This document shows, one piece after another, positions 1-8,053 of a stretch of DNA of 64,000 nt (the first letter of the stretch is position 1; each line of letters starts with the position of its first letter). The translations under genes were made by a program, and so were the position numbers. The stretch comes from VRUE01 sp963697695 (GTDB lineage: Bacteria; Actinomycetota; Thermoleophilia; Solirubrobacterales; 70-9). The stretch spans positions 1,674,001 through 1,738,000 of the forward strand of contig OY969094.1 of assembly GCA_963697695.1 (NCBI GenBank), read 5' to 3'. Under the pieces are notes generated by a model, which searched no databases, was not told the origin of the DNA, and saw only the letters and a program-made list of their open reading frames with translations.

Positions 1-641
1 GTCATCTCCGGCCAGCGCTCGTCGGGCCGTCCCGCTTCGTCGAACGGCTTCCAGAGGTCCTCGACGAAGAGCTTGACGAAAGCGCGGGCCGAGGATTGGG
101 AGTTACGGCTCAGCTTCTCGATCGCCGCCAGGGCGGAACCGAGCGGGATGCCGCGCTCCAGCACATCCTCCGCGGCACGGAGCAGGGCCGGACTGGGAGC
201 TTCGAAGCGTTCCTCGCCGAGCGCGATCAGCAGGCCCAGCTTCTGGGCCTTGGCGAGCAGCTTGTCGTCGTCGGTTCCGAAGCGCTCGGCCAGCTCCTCG
301 CGCGTGAGCACCTCGGGTGCCTCGGTCGCGAAAGGCGCGGTTATTGCCTGGCGCAGGCCGACGAAGCGGTCGGCGTCGACTCCACGCTCGCCGATCAGGC
401 GCTCGATCGCGCTCAGCTTGAAGCCCTCAGCCTGCATCTCCTGGATCAGGCGCAGGCGGGCGACGTGGTCGGGCCCGTAATAGCCGATCCGGGCGCGCAC
501 CTCAGGAGGGGGGAGGAGGCCGCGGGACTGGTGGTTGCGGATGTTGCGGACCGACATGCCGGTCTCATAGGCGAGCTGCTCGATCGTCAGCTCGGCGCGT
601 TCGTTCGCCGCGGTGCTGGCGGCCTTCTCGGCGGGAGTCAT
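1..641 (-). CDS. MerR family transcriptional regulator (3' end cut by window edge)
   Basis: Reading the minus strand from an ATG at 641 gives about 213 residues that run off the left edge without a stop. The N-terminus is a winged HTH of the MerR type (about residues 17-85): 'LTIEQLAYETGMSVRNIRNH', then an Arg/Gly-rich wing and a 'YYGPDHVARLRLIQ' helix. MerR proteins bind as dimers and re-space a long promoter spacer. The C-terminal part is an all-helical effector region with no recognised ligand pocket. The gene is divergent from the membrane protein at 730, and the shared 88-bp intergenic region holds a fitting operator, so regulation of that neighbour and of itself is inferred. HTH call is firm; ligand unknown. 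Confidence 0.9.
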   Translation of the reverse strand, partial: MTPAEKAASTAANERAELTIEQLAYETGMSVRNIRNHQSRGLLPPPEVRARIGYYGPDHVARLRLIQEMQAEGFKLSAIERLIGERGVDADRFVGLRQAITAPFATEAPEVLTREELAERFGTDDDKLLAKAQKLGLLIALGEERFEAPSPALLRAAEDVLERGIPLGSALAAIEKLSRNSQSSARAFVKLFVEDLWKPFDEAGRPDERWPEM

Positions 642-661
642 CGAGCAATGCTACCTTCTCG

Positions 662-691
662 TTGTAACCTCGTTTGAGGTAACGGTTTAAA
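662..691 (+). promoter_or_regulatory. Promoter with MerR-type palindrome in the spacer
   Basis: TTGTAA (662-667) and TTTAAA (686-691) form -35 and -10 like boxes with an 18-nt spacer. A perfect ACCTC-GTTT-GAGGT palindrome (667-680) lies between them. Operators of MerR proteins sit in this position. It faces the membrane protein at 730 and is just upstream of the divergent merR gene. Inferred, not tested. Confidence 0.55.
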
Positions 692-729
692 GGGAACCAA
701 GAACTTGCTCTCAATCGAATAGGACCACT

Positions 730-2568
730 ATGAACCCGAGCCTTGCAATCGCCGCCGCCGCCAAGGCCCCGCCCGCCGCCGGCGCTGCCCTCGGCGAGAT
801 CGTCATCGCCTCGCTGGCCGCCACCTTGCTGACCCTGGCCCTGCTCTACGTCGGCTTCGGCTACCGCGCCGGCCGCATCGGCTGGCTGCGCCGCCTCGCT
901 GCCTGGTCCGAGCGCCGCACGGGCTACCCCGCCTGGGTCGCAATCCCCTCGGCGATCGCGACGACTTCGCTGATCGGCGCGCTCTTCGGCATGTACTGGG
1001 ACATCTCGCTCCACATCGACGTCGGTCGCGACGCCGGCCCGCTTGCCAATCCCGCCCACTACTTCATCCTGGCCGGCCTCTTCGGCATCTTCACCGCCGG
1101 CTTCCTCGCGATCGTGCTGCCGGAGGGCAAGCCGAGTACGTCCGCGGTCCGCCTCGGTCCCGACTGGTACGCGCCGCTGGGCGGGGTGCTGATCTGTGCC
1201 TGCGGCGCCTTTTCGCTGATCGGCTTCCCGCTCGACGACGTCTGGCACCGCCTCTTCGGGCAGGACGTAACGCTCTGGGGGCCGACCCACCTGATGCTGA
1301 TCGGCGGCGCGGCGATGACCCTGGTCGGGATCGCCGTGCTCTCGGTGGAGGGGATGCGGGCGAGCGCCGAGGACGGGTCGGAAGGAGAGCACAGGAGCAC
1401 GGTGCTGATCCGCGCCGTCATGCTGACCGGCGGCCTGCTGATCGGCCTCTCCACCTTCCAGGCCGAGTTCGACTTCGGCGTTCCCCAGTTCCGCTTCGTC
1501 TTCGAGCCGATGATGGTGATGCTCGCCGCCGGTGTCGGCCTCGTCGCCGCCCGCCTCTACGGCGGCCGCGGCGCGGCGCTGGGCGCGGTGGCCTTCTTCC
1601 TCCTCGCTCGCGGCACCCTGGCGCTCCTGGTCGGCCCGGTGCTGGGCGAGACGACGCCGCACCTGCCTCTCTACGTCGCCGAGGCGCTGGTCGTCGAGGC
1701 GGTGGCGCTGCGCGTCTCCGCCGAGCGGCCGCTTGCCTTCGGGCTCTGGTCGGGGCTGGGCATCGGCACCGTCGGCCTCGCTGCGGAGTGGGCCTGGTCG
1801 CATGTCTGGATGCCCGTGCCCTGGCCTTCTGCAGCACTCCCCGAGGTCGCCGTGCTCGGCCTCGCGATGGCGCTCGCCGGGTCGGTACTCGGAGCTTGGA
1901 TCGGAACGCGTCTCGCGGTTTCGCCCGGGCGCCGCCGCCCCGCCCTGCGGCTGGGTGCCTGTGCGGCCGCCGTGGTCGTGATCGCGGCCACGGCCTTCGC
2001 GCTCAACGCTCCGGCAAAGGAGGGCGTGAGCGCCACGGTCGTCCTGCGTGAGTCCGGTAAGGGCGCAGAGCGGCATGTCGACGCGACGGTCGCCCTCAGC
2101 CCGCGGGACGCCGCCGAGCAGGCCGAGTGGCTCAACGTCACCGCCTGGCAGGGCGGCGGCCTCGTCGTCGATCCGCTCGAGCGCGTCGCCGAGGGCAGGT
2201 ACCGCACGACCGAGCCGATCCCCGTGGACGGCAACTGGAAGGCGCTGATCCGCCTGCACGAGGGAAGCTCCCTCACCGCGCTGCCGATCTTCCTGCCCCG
2301 CGACGATGCGATTCCCGCCGCAGAAGTGCCGGCTCAGGCGACCTTCACCCGCTCCTTCGTCGACGAGACGGAGATCCTCCAGCGCGAGAAGACCGGTGGC
2401 TCGCCGGCGCTGACCGCAGCCGCCTATGCGGTCGTCGTGGCCATTTCCCTTTCATTGCTTGGGCTGCTGGCCTGGGGGCTGCACCGGCTCGCGTTCCCAC
2501 CTCGCGAGCGCTCGCGGCGCCGCTCCAGCGCCAGGGTTACCCGGCCGACCCCCGCGACCCAGGCCTAG
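730..2568 (+). CDS. Polytopic membrane protein of unknown function
   Basis: 612 residues. About nine or ten hydrophobic segments fill residues 20-430. An extracytoplasmic-looking domain follows (about 435-550: 'VSATVVLRESGKGAERHVDA' then a beta-rich stretch), and a last TM helix (about 560-585) precedes a basic tail rich in Arg/Ser. I do not recognise the family. The C-terminal beta domain followed by one TM segment resembles accessory proteins of metal or heme membrane systems, but no metal motif is clear. The ATG at 730 follows a weak AGGA box. A tiny one-helix protein starts 1 nt after its stop, which suggests a two-gene unit under control of the divergent MerR protein. Confidence 0.75.
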   Translation: MNPSLAIAAAAKAPPAAGAALGEIVIASLAATLLTLALLYVGFGYRAGRIGWLRRLAAWSERRTGYPAWVAIPSAIATTSLIGALFGMYWDISLHIDVGRDAGPLANPAHYFILAGLFGIFTAGFLAIVLPEGKPSTSAVRLGPDWYAPLGGVLICACGAFSLIGFPLDDVWHRLFGQDVTLWGPTHLMLIGGAAMTLVGIAVLSVEGMRASAEDGSEGEHRSTVLIRAVMLTGGLLIGLSTFQAEFDFGVPQFRFVFEPMMVMLAAGVGLVAARLYGGRGAALGAVAFFLLARGTLALLVGPVLGETTPHLPLYVAEALVVEAVALRVSAERPLAFGLWSGLGIGTVGLAAEWAWSHVWMPVPWPSAALPEVAVLGLAMALAGSVLGAWIGTRLAVSPGRRRPALRLGACAAAVVVIAATAFALNAPAKEGVSATVVLRESGKGAERHVDATVALSPRDAAEQAEWLNVTAWQGGGLVVDPLERVAEGRYRTTEPIPVDGNWKALIRLHEGSSLTALPIFLPRDDAIPAAEVPAQATFTRSFVDETEILQREKTGGSPALTAAAYAVVVAISLSLLGLLAWGLHRLAFPPRERSRRRSSARVTRPTPATQA

Positions 2569-2569
2569 C

Positions 2570-2689
2570 GTGCTGCCGCTTGCCCATCACAGCTTGGTGG
2601 TGGCGCTTCCGGCCTTCGCTCCGGTGCTGATCGTCTGCATGGTCCTCCTCGTCCACGTGATCCGCAGCCGCTCCGAGGAGGACGCTTAA
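2570..2689 (+). CDS. 39-residue single-TM small protein
   Basis: A GTG at 2570, one base after the preceding stop, opens a 39-codon frame ending in TAA at 2689. It encodes a single hydrophobic helix ('VVALPAFAPVLIVCMVLLVH') followed by a charged cytosolic tail ('RSRSEEDA'). The tight coupling and the TM-plus-charged-tail design look like a genuine small subunit of the membrane protein encoded just upstream. Function unknown; conservation was not checked. Confidence 0.5.
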   Translation: MLPLAHHSLVVALPAFAPVLIVCMVLLVHVIRSRSEEDA

Positions 2690-2696
2690 CGGCCGG

Positions 2697-3260
2697 TCAG
2701 CTCGCCGGGTGGTAGGTGTTGACCTGGACGCCGGTGGCGAACGTCTTGGTGTCGACCAGCTCCAGCGAGAGTTTGTCGGGCGATTCGGGGAAGAGGCGCT
2801 TGCCCGAGCCGAGGACGACCGGGAAGACCATCAGGCGGAACTCGTCGACGAGGCGGTTCTCGATCAGCGTGTGGACCAGGGTGCGGCTGCCGGCAACGAT
2901 GATCGGGCCGCCGTCCTCCTGCTTCAGCTTCGACACCTCTGCGGCGACCTCGCCCTTGACCGGCACTGAGTTGTTCCACTCGAGCTCGTCGAGGGTTTTC
3001 GTCACCACGTACTTCGGCATCGAGTTCATCCTGTCGGCGAACTCGCCCTGCCGCTGGGGCCAGGCACCGGCAAAGCTTTCGTAGGTCACCCGGCCGATCA
3101 GCTGGACGTCGGCGTCGAGCACCTCCTGCTGCTTGAAGGCCAGCTGCTCCTCGCCGACGAAGTCCCCCACCCAGCCGGTGTGAGGATGCGTCGGCTCCCC
3201 GCCCGGGGCCTCCATCACCCCGTCGAGGGTGACGAACTCGGTGACGATCAGCTTCCGCAT
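2697..3260 (-). CDS. Dihydrofolate reductase family protein (RibD C-terminal-like)
   Basis: 187 residues covering one RibD-C/DHFR-like alpha/beta domain. It begins 'RKLIVTEFVTLDGVMEAPGG', and later shows 'LIGRVTYESFAGAWPQ', 'MPKYVVTKTLDELEWNN', 'GSRTLVHTLIENRLVDEFRL' and 'PVVLGSGKRLF'. Members bind NADPH; most of these stand-alone actinobacterial copies have no proven substrate and are not the essential folA. GGGGAGTGGG precedes the ATG at 3260. A paralogue of the same length lies at 46718-47284. Family call firm, substrate unknown. Confidence 0.9.
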   Translation of the reverse strand: MRKLIVTEFVTLDGVMEAPGGEPTHPHTGWVGDFVGEEQLAFKQQEVLDADVQLIGRVTYESFAGAWPQRQGEFADRMNSMPKYVVTKTLDELEWNNSVPVKGEVAAEVSKLKQEDGGPIIVAGSRTLVHTLIENRLVDEFRLMVFPVVLGSGKRLFPESPDKLSLELVDTKTFATGVQVNTYHPAS

Positions 3261-3291
3261 CCCACTCCCCTTACCCGGGGCAAGCTTGGAC

Positions 3292-3939
3292 TCAATCCGC
3301 GACGCAGATCGCGACGACGTGGTAGGTCTGCGATGAGCCGCTGGTGTTCCCCACCGTCACGGTCCAGCCGCTGAGGCCGCTCAACGGACCGCTCTCCAGG
3401 GTCACCGTGGTGTTGGCCACTGGCGTCGTGCTCCACGCGCTGCCTCCGCCAATTGCCTTCTCACCCGGTTTGCATGAGGCGGCAGCGCCGGAGATCGCGT
3501 TGTTGCCCACTTCTTCGGACCCGGATTCGCGCACGGTTATCGCGCTGGAAAGAAAGTTGGCCGAGTCGAGCCCGTCGAGCCGGTCCGCGTTCACCGCCGT
3601 AGCTTTGGCACGGAGGAAGTCGGCGGAGTCGAGATGGTCGAGCAGCTCCGCATCGCCTGCGGTTTTCGCCGACCCGGCAGAAGTCGCCGTCCCGGCGCTG
3701 TTGGCCGTGAGCGCTGACGGCACCTGGGCGAGGGTCGACTCCTTGATCTTGTCGCCCTGCAGCGTGTCGTTGACGACATCCTGGTTCTTCACCGCTTTGC
3801 CGTTCTTGAGGTACTTCGAGGTGATGCTGTTCGGTTTCAGCGTCACCGCCGCCCAGGCGACCCCGCTGAGCGAGACGAACAATGCGATCAGTGCGACGAC
3901 CATCGCCGGGGAGGGCCGTGTCTTTGCAATGCGACTCAT
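3292..3939 (-). CDS. Secreted protein with Asp/Ala-rich repeats
   Basis: About 215 residues from the ATG at 3939, chosen because GAGGAGAG lies 5 nt upstream; a TTG further out overlaps that box. A signal peptide or anchor ('AMVVALIALFVSLSGVAWAA') is followed by short coiled or beta-helix-like repeats with 'NSAGTATSAGSAKTAG' and the paired phrases 'LLDHLDSADFL' and 'RLDGLDSANFL'. The C-terminal beta domain has two Cys residues. Proteins with this 'LDGLDS-x-x-F' repeat are common in Thermoleophilia surface proteomes as I know them. A surface or fibre-like role is inferred only. Confidence 0.75.
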   Translation of the reverse strand: MSRIAKTRPSPAMVVALIALFVSLSGVAWAAVTLKPNSITSKYLKNGKAVKNQDVVNDTLQGDKIKESTLAQVPSALTANSAGTATSAGSAKTAGDAELLDHLDSADFLRAKATAVNADRLDGLDSANFLSSAITVRESGSEEVGNNAISGAAASCKPGEKAIGGGSAWSTTPVANTTVTLESGPLSGLSGWTVTVGNTSGSSQTYHVVAICVAD

Positions 3940-4049
3940 CGAATCTCTCCTCAAGCTCGCGGTTGGGTGGCGCCGAGTGACACCGGGTCCTGCCGGGTCA
4001 TTCGAGCCGGCGGCGATTGCACCTTCCGACTCCGGGTAACGTGCGAGAG

Positions 4050-4493
4050 ATGGCGGATACGGAGCTGCCGCTTGCCGGAGGCTGCATGTGCGGCCGGGTG
4101 CGTTTCGAGGTCGCGGAGCCCCTGCTCGGCGCGCTCTACTGTCACTGCAAACGCTGCCAGCGTCGCACCGGAACCGGGGTCTCGGTCACCGCTTTGACTT
4201 CACCGGGCTCCTACCGCACGGTGGCCGGCGAGGAGCTGGTCCGCTTTTGGGACCCCCGCGACGGCGGCTGGATCAAGTCCTTCTGCGCCGAGTGCGGCAG
4301 CCAGCTCTTCACCACCAACCCAGACAACCCTGAGCTGATCAGCATCCGCATGGGGGCGCTGGACGAGGATCCCGGCATCCGCCCCAGCGCCCATCAGTTC
4401 ACGACCTACGCCGCGCCCTGGTCCCCGGTTCCCGACGACGGGCTGCCGCGCTTCCCCGAGCGCCTGTCTCCCGGGACTGCGCCTCCTGACTAG
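4050..4493 (+). CDS. GFA family (glutathione-dependent formaldehyde-activating enzyme-like) protein
   Basis: 147 residues from ATG 4050 ('MADTELPLAGGCMCGRVRFE'); an earlier in-frame TTG has no support. The Mss4-like zinc fold is shown by 'GGCMCG', 'YCHCKRCQRRTG' and 'SFCAECGSQLF', which supply the Cys ligands. True Gfa condenses formaldehyde with glutathione, but most GFA-family proteins outside proteobacteria have unknown substrates, and glutathione is not expected in actinobacteria. The end overlaps by 4 bp the stop of the convergent gene on the other strand. Confidence 0.88.
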   Translation: MADTELPLAGGCMCGRVRFEVAEPLLGALYCHCKRCQRRTGTGVSVTALTSPGSYRTVAGEELVRFWDPRDGGWIKSFCAECGSQLFTTNPDNPELISIRMGALDEDPGIRPSAHQFTTYAAPWSPVPDDGLPRFPERLSPGTAPPD

Positions 4494-4804
4494 ATGCCCT
4501 CGGTGTCTTCCTCGGTCTCGGTCGAGTCGATCTCGTCGGCCTCGCCGTACACCGCGGGGCCTTCCTCCTCCTCGACCTTGCCGGCGTCGCGCAGCGGGTC
4601 GCCGAGCGAGTCGCCATGGGTGGCCTGCTCTTTGAGCAGGTCCTCCGCTTCCTCGAAGCCCTCGGACTCGCCGCCGCCGTGCTCGGCGGAGGCGCGCTTG
4701 GCCTCGTCCATTCCCTCCATGCCGCTGCGGCCGCCGATCCGGCGCGCTTCCGCGGCGGCGGCTTCTTCCTCTTTCCGCAGGACCTGCTCGTCTCGCTCTG
4801 CCAT
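4490..4804 (-). CDS. Small acidic hydrophilic protein
   Basis: 104 residues, nearly all charged or small. It has a Glu/Ala-rich helix ('MAERDEQVLRKEEEAAAAEA') and ends in a very acidic tail ('STETEEDTEGI'). No Cys, no hydrophobic core, and probably disordered or coiled. It is convergent with the GFA gene (4-bp overlap). No known domain recognised; it looks coding because of consistent codon-position bias and a lone in-frame ATG at the head of the frame. Confidence 0.65.
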   Translation of the reverse strand: MAERDEQVLRKEEEAAAAEARRIGGRSGMEGMDEAKRASAEHGGGESEGFEEAEDLLKEQATHGDSLGDPLRDAGKVEEEEGPAVYGEADEIDSTETEEDTEGI

Positions 4805-4891
4805 GCCTCCGGTTGCCCGTTTCGCCGCTCTCTAAAACGCACGAATGCGGCCCACCGCAGAGGTCCCGGCGGGATCGAGTAGCGTCGCCGC

Positions 4892-5734
4892 GTGGATCCA
4901 CTCGAGCGACTCCCCTGGCGCGGTCCCGGCAGCGATCGCCCTGAGCTGCCGCTCCCGCCCGCCCGGATGCCACTGCGCAGCAGGGGGCAGACGCGGAAGA
5001 TCTGGCGTTACGTCGGCTTCTATTCGCCTGAGCTGATGCTTTGCGCGGCGCGGGCGCAGGTCGGACCGCTCGGCCAGTGCTTCTGGGCAATCTGGGATCG
5101 CGAGAGCGACCGCAGCTACGCGAACACGAGGCTGCGCCCCGGCAGTGGAGAGGTGCGGATGGATGGCCCGGTTGTCGAGATCGAGGCGAAGGAGCTGCGG
5201 GCGAGCCTGCGGCTCGGGGACTCCGCTCCGGTGGAGACGATTTGCCCCAGCGGCTCGGGATGGGGTTGGACCCGCAAGCGCTCGGGCGTGCCGATCGGCG
5301 GCACGATCGAGACCCCGGAGCGGCGCTGGGATGTCGACGGTTTCGGCGTCGACGACCAGTCGGCGGGATACCAGAAGCGGCAGACCAGCTGGCACTGGTC
5401 GGCGGGGATCGGCCGGGCGCAGGATGGGCGGCCGGTCGCCTGGAACCTGGTCGAGGGCATCAACGATCCTCCGGCGAACAGCGAGCGGGCAATCTGGATC
5501 GATGGTGTTCCGACTGAGCCCGACCCCGTCTCCTTCGAGGGCCTCTCAGCGGTGGGATTCGCCGACGGCGGCCTGCTCAGCTTCGCTCCCGGGTACGAGC
5601 GAGCTCGCGACGACAACTTCCTCGTCTTTCGATCGAGCTACCGCCACCTCTTCGGCGACTTCCGCGGCTCCCTCGGCGGGATCGAGCTGGCAGAGGGGTT
5701 GGGCGTGATGGAGCAGCACGAGGCGCTCTGGTAG
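4892..5734 (+). CDS. DUF2804-like protein
   Basis: 280 residues beginning 'MDPLERLPWRGPGSDRPELP'. Beta-rich with many aromatic residues: 'IWRYVGFYSPELMLCAARAQ', 'TSWHWSAGIGRAQDGRPVAW', and a C-terminal 'FGDFRGSLGGIELAEGLGVM'. The pattern fits DUF2804, a lipocalin/AttH-like family of unknown role. Members often lie near lipid genes, but nothing local confirms that. The next gene (YihY) is in the same reading phase, and the stop at 5732-5734 is also the upstream limit of its frame. Confidence 0.7.
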   Translation: MDPLERLPWRGPGSDRPELPLPPARMPLRSRGQTRKIWRYVGFYSPELMLCAARAQVGPLGQCFWAIWDRESDRSYANTRLRPGSGEVRMDGPVVEIEAKELRASLRLGDSAPVETICPSGSGWGWTRKRSGVPIGGTIETPERRWDVDGFGVDDQSAGYQKRQTSWHWSAGIGRAQDGRPVAWNLVEGINDPPANSERAIWIDGVPTEPDPVSFEGLSAVGFADGGLLSFAPGYERARDDNFLVFRSSYRHLFGDFRGSLGGIELAEGLGVMEQHEALW

Positions 5735-5773
5735 CCGGGACCGGCGCGGGTTAGGCCCACCCGTTTCGGGGCA

Positions 5774-6712
5774 GTCAGCAGTATCGAGACCCGAGGCACC
5801 GACACCGGCATCCTGGCAACGCTGAAGCGGACGGCGAGCGAGTTCCGCGAGGACAACCTGACCGACTGGGCGGCTGCGCTCACCTACTACAGCCTGCTCT
5901 CTCTCTTTCCGGCACTGATCGCGATGGTCTCACTGATCGGCCTCTTCGGCGATCCGCAGTCGACGACCCGCAGCCTGACCGAGATCATCACCTCGATCGG
6001 GCCGCAGTCGGCGGCAGAGACCTTTTCGGGTCCGATCGAATCAATCGCTTCGAACCGAGGCACCGCCGGTTTCGCCTTCGTCCTCGGCTTGGCGGTGGCG
6101 CTGTGGTCGGCCTCCGGCTACGTCGGCGCCTTCATGCGCGCCTCGAACCTGATCTACGAGACACCCGAGGGCCGCCCTTTCTGGAAGCTGCGCCCGCTGC
6201 AGCTCGCCGTGACGCTGGTGCTGATCGTGATGATGGCGGTGCTCGCAGTCGCCCTGGTTCTAACTGGACCGGTCGTCAGCGCAGTGGCCGAGCCGATCGG
6301 AATCGGCGACACCGCGGTCGCGATCTGGAACGTCGCCAAGTGGCCGGCGATGGCGGCGATCTTCGTCACCATGGTCAGTGTTCTCTACTACGCCTCGCCC
6401 AACGTCAAGCTGCGCGGCTTCAGGTGGGTCACCCCGGGCAGTTTGTTCGCGATCGTCGTCTGGGCGATCGCCTCGGCGGCCTTCGCTTTCTACGTCGCCA
6501 ACTTCGGCTCCTACGACAAGACCTACGGCACGCTCGGCGGCCTCATCGCTCTGCTCGTCTGGTTCTGGATCAGCAACGTGGCGATCCTCTTTGGACATCA
6601 GCTGAACGCAGAGCTGGAGCGCAGCGCCGAGATCGAGGAAGGCACGCCCGGCGCCGAGCGCGAGATCCAGCTCGAGCCGCGAGCCGAGCCCAAGGAAAAG
6701 AAGACGGCCTGA
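5774..6712 (+). CDS. YihY/BrkB family inner-membrane protein (non-canonical start)
   Basis: The conserved BrkB core includes 'DNLTDWAAALTYYSLLSLFP', several TM helices, the 'SGYVGAFMRASNLIYE' segment and the family-typical 'GTLGGLIALLVWFWISNVAI' helix. The C-terminal tail is acidic and basic. The first canonical ATG is at 5924, inside the first conserved helix. The frame is open back to 5735, but that stretch has no ATG, GTG or TTG. Plausible initiators are GTC 5774 (giving x-S-S-I-E-T-R), ATC 5783 and CTG 5813. The start given is a guess; a sequencing error is also possible. Function of the family is unsettled. Confidence 0.8.
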   Translation, partial: VSSIETRGTDTGILATLKRTASEFREDNLTDWAAALTYYSLLSLFPALIAMVSLIGLFGDPQSTTRSLTEIITSIGPQSAAETFSGPIESIASNRGTAGFAFVLGLAVALWSASGYVGAFMRASNLIYETPEGRPFWKLRPLQLAVTLVLIVMMAVLAVALVLTGPVVSAVAEPIGIGDTAVAIWNVAKWPAMAAIFVTMVSVLYYASPNVKLRGFRWVTPGSLFAIVVWAIASAAFAFYVANFGSYDKTYGTLGGLIALLVWFWISNVAILFGHQLNAELERSAEIEEGTPGAEREIQLEPRAEPKEKKTA

Positions 6713-6715
6713 GCG

Positions 6716-7966
6716 TTACCGCAGGCGCTCGACTGCCTCCACCGCGGCGCCGGTTGGGTGCTCAGTGGCCATCCGGGCGGCGAGATCCTTGGCCGCGCTC
6801 GCCACGCAGGGTTCGAGCACTGCACGGAGCCCCGCTTCGAGGCGCCTCTCGTCGAGCTTCTTGAACGGGAAAGTCTCGCCCACGCCGAGGGCGCGGCAAC
6901 GGCGTCCCCAGAACGGCTGGTCGGCGAAGACCGAGCAGACCAGGGTCGGCACGCCTGCAGCCAGACTCGTGTGGACCGTTCCCGCGCCGCCGTGGTGCAC
7001 CGCAGCTGCGCAGCGCGGCAGCAGGCTCTGGTGGTCGACCTGGTCGAGTGTGAAGATCAGCTCGTCGCGGGCGCCAGGCAGCTCGCTCCAGCCGGCGCCG
7101 ACGACGCCGCGGACGCCGAGCCGGCGCAGCGTGCGGCGGGCGGTCTCGAGCAGGCCTTCGGCGTCGAGCACCGGCATGCTGCCGAAGCCGAGGAAGACCG
7201 GCGGCGGTCCCGCCTCGAGCCAGCTCTCGAGCTCGGAGGGAAGCCCGGCCTCGCCCAGCTCCGCGCGTAGCTCTGGCCAGGGTGCGAGCGCTCCGACCGG
7301 GCGGATGCCCTCCGGCCAGTCGGTTGGGGCCGGGAGCAGAGCCGGGCTGTAGGCGACCAAGGCGTTCCCTTCGCCGCGAGAGATGGCGGTGGTGTAGGAG
7401 CGCCGCGCGGGCGGCAGGCCGAGCTCTTGGCGCATCGCGCCGACCTCTTCGTGCGAGAGGCGCCAGAGCATGCGCAGCATCAGGCGGTGGGTCTGGCGGT
7501 TGAGCGGGCCCAGATTGCGCTGGGAGATGAACGGCGAGGGGAATGCACGCGAGGGGAGCACCGGAAAGAAATGTGTGGCGAGCACCGGCACCCCGCGTGC
7601 CTCGCCGATCGCCGCGCAGCGGTCCTCCACCAGCGGGTGGCAGACGATCACGTCGGCGTCGCGGGTGCCCTCGATCAGAATCGAGCGCAACTCGGCCAGG
7701 AACGCCTGCTCCTCCCGGTGCAGCCAGCGGAAGAAGGCGTTGATGCGCCCGGCCGCCAGCATCCGCTGTGCCGCCGGCATGGAGAACATCTCCTGAACGT
7801 CGAGTGGAAGCGCAGTCGTCTTCAGGCCCGCGGCGCGCCCCATCGCAGCGCCGTTCCGCGGCACGAGCAGGGAGACCTCGTGACCCCACTGCGTCAGTGC
7901 CGTGCCGAGGCACACAAACGGCTGCACGTCCCCGCGCGTCCCGTATCCGACCAGTACCACCCGCAT
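6716..7966 (-). CDS. GT1 (UGT/vancomycin-type) glycosyltransferase
   Basis: About 416 residues, starting 'MRVVLVGYGTRGDVQPFVCL'; an alternative ATG lies 9 bp upstream at 7975. The N-terminal Rossmann domain has the 'GTRGDVQP' loop. The C-terminal domain has the nucleotide-sugar signature 'HHGGAGTVHTSLAAGVPT' followed by 'FADQPFWGRRCRALGVG'. This places it with the macrolide, glycopeptide and sterol glycosyltransferases that use an NDP-sugar and a lipophilic acceptor. Acceptor unknown. Convergent with yihY, 3 bp apart, with no terminator visible. Confidence 0.9.
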   Translation of the reverse strand: MRVVLVGYGTRGDVQPFVCLGTALTQWGHEVSLLVPRNGAAMGRAAGLKTTALPLDVQEMFSMPAAQRMLAAGRINAFFRWLHREEQAFLAELRSILIEGTRDADVIVCHPLVEDRCAAIGEARGVPVLATHFFPVLPSRAFPSPFISQRNLGPLNRQTHRLMLRMLWRLSHEEVGAMRQELGLPPARRSYTTAISRGEGNALVAYSPALLPAPTDWPEGIRPVGALAPWPELRAELGEAGLPSELESWLEAGPPPVFLGFGSMPVLDAEGLLETARRTLRRLGVRGVVGAGWSELPGARDELIFTLDQVDHQSLLPRCAAAVHHGGAGTVHTSLAAGVPTLVCSVFADQPFWGRRCRALGVGETFPFKKLDERRLEAGLRAVLEPCVASAAKDLAARMATEHPTGAAVEAVERLR

Positions 7967-8053
7967 CGATCGCATGCTAGTGGCGATGGTGTGGATGGAT
8001 ATGACAGAGTGCTCGCCGCAGAGCTGACCATACGGAGAAGGGCGGGAACGACC

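Noticed and set aside
565..2259. 564-residue minus-strand frame opposite the membrane protein at 730
   Set aside because: Low-complexity Arg/Gly/Glu/His composition with no domain, typical of the shadow frame of a high-G+C gene.
7427..8053. N-terminal 200-residue extension of the secreted protein at 8054
   Set aside because: It is antisense to the conserved GT1 glycosyltransferase and precedes a clear signal peptide.
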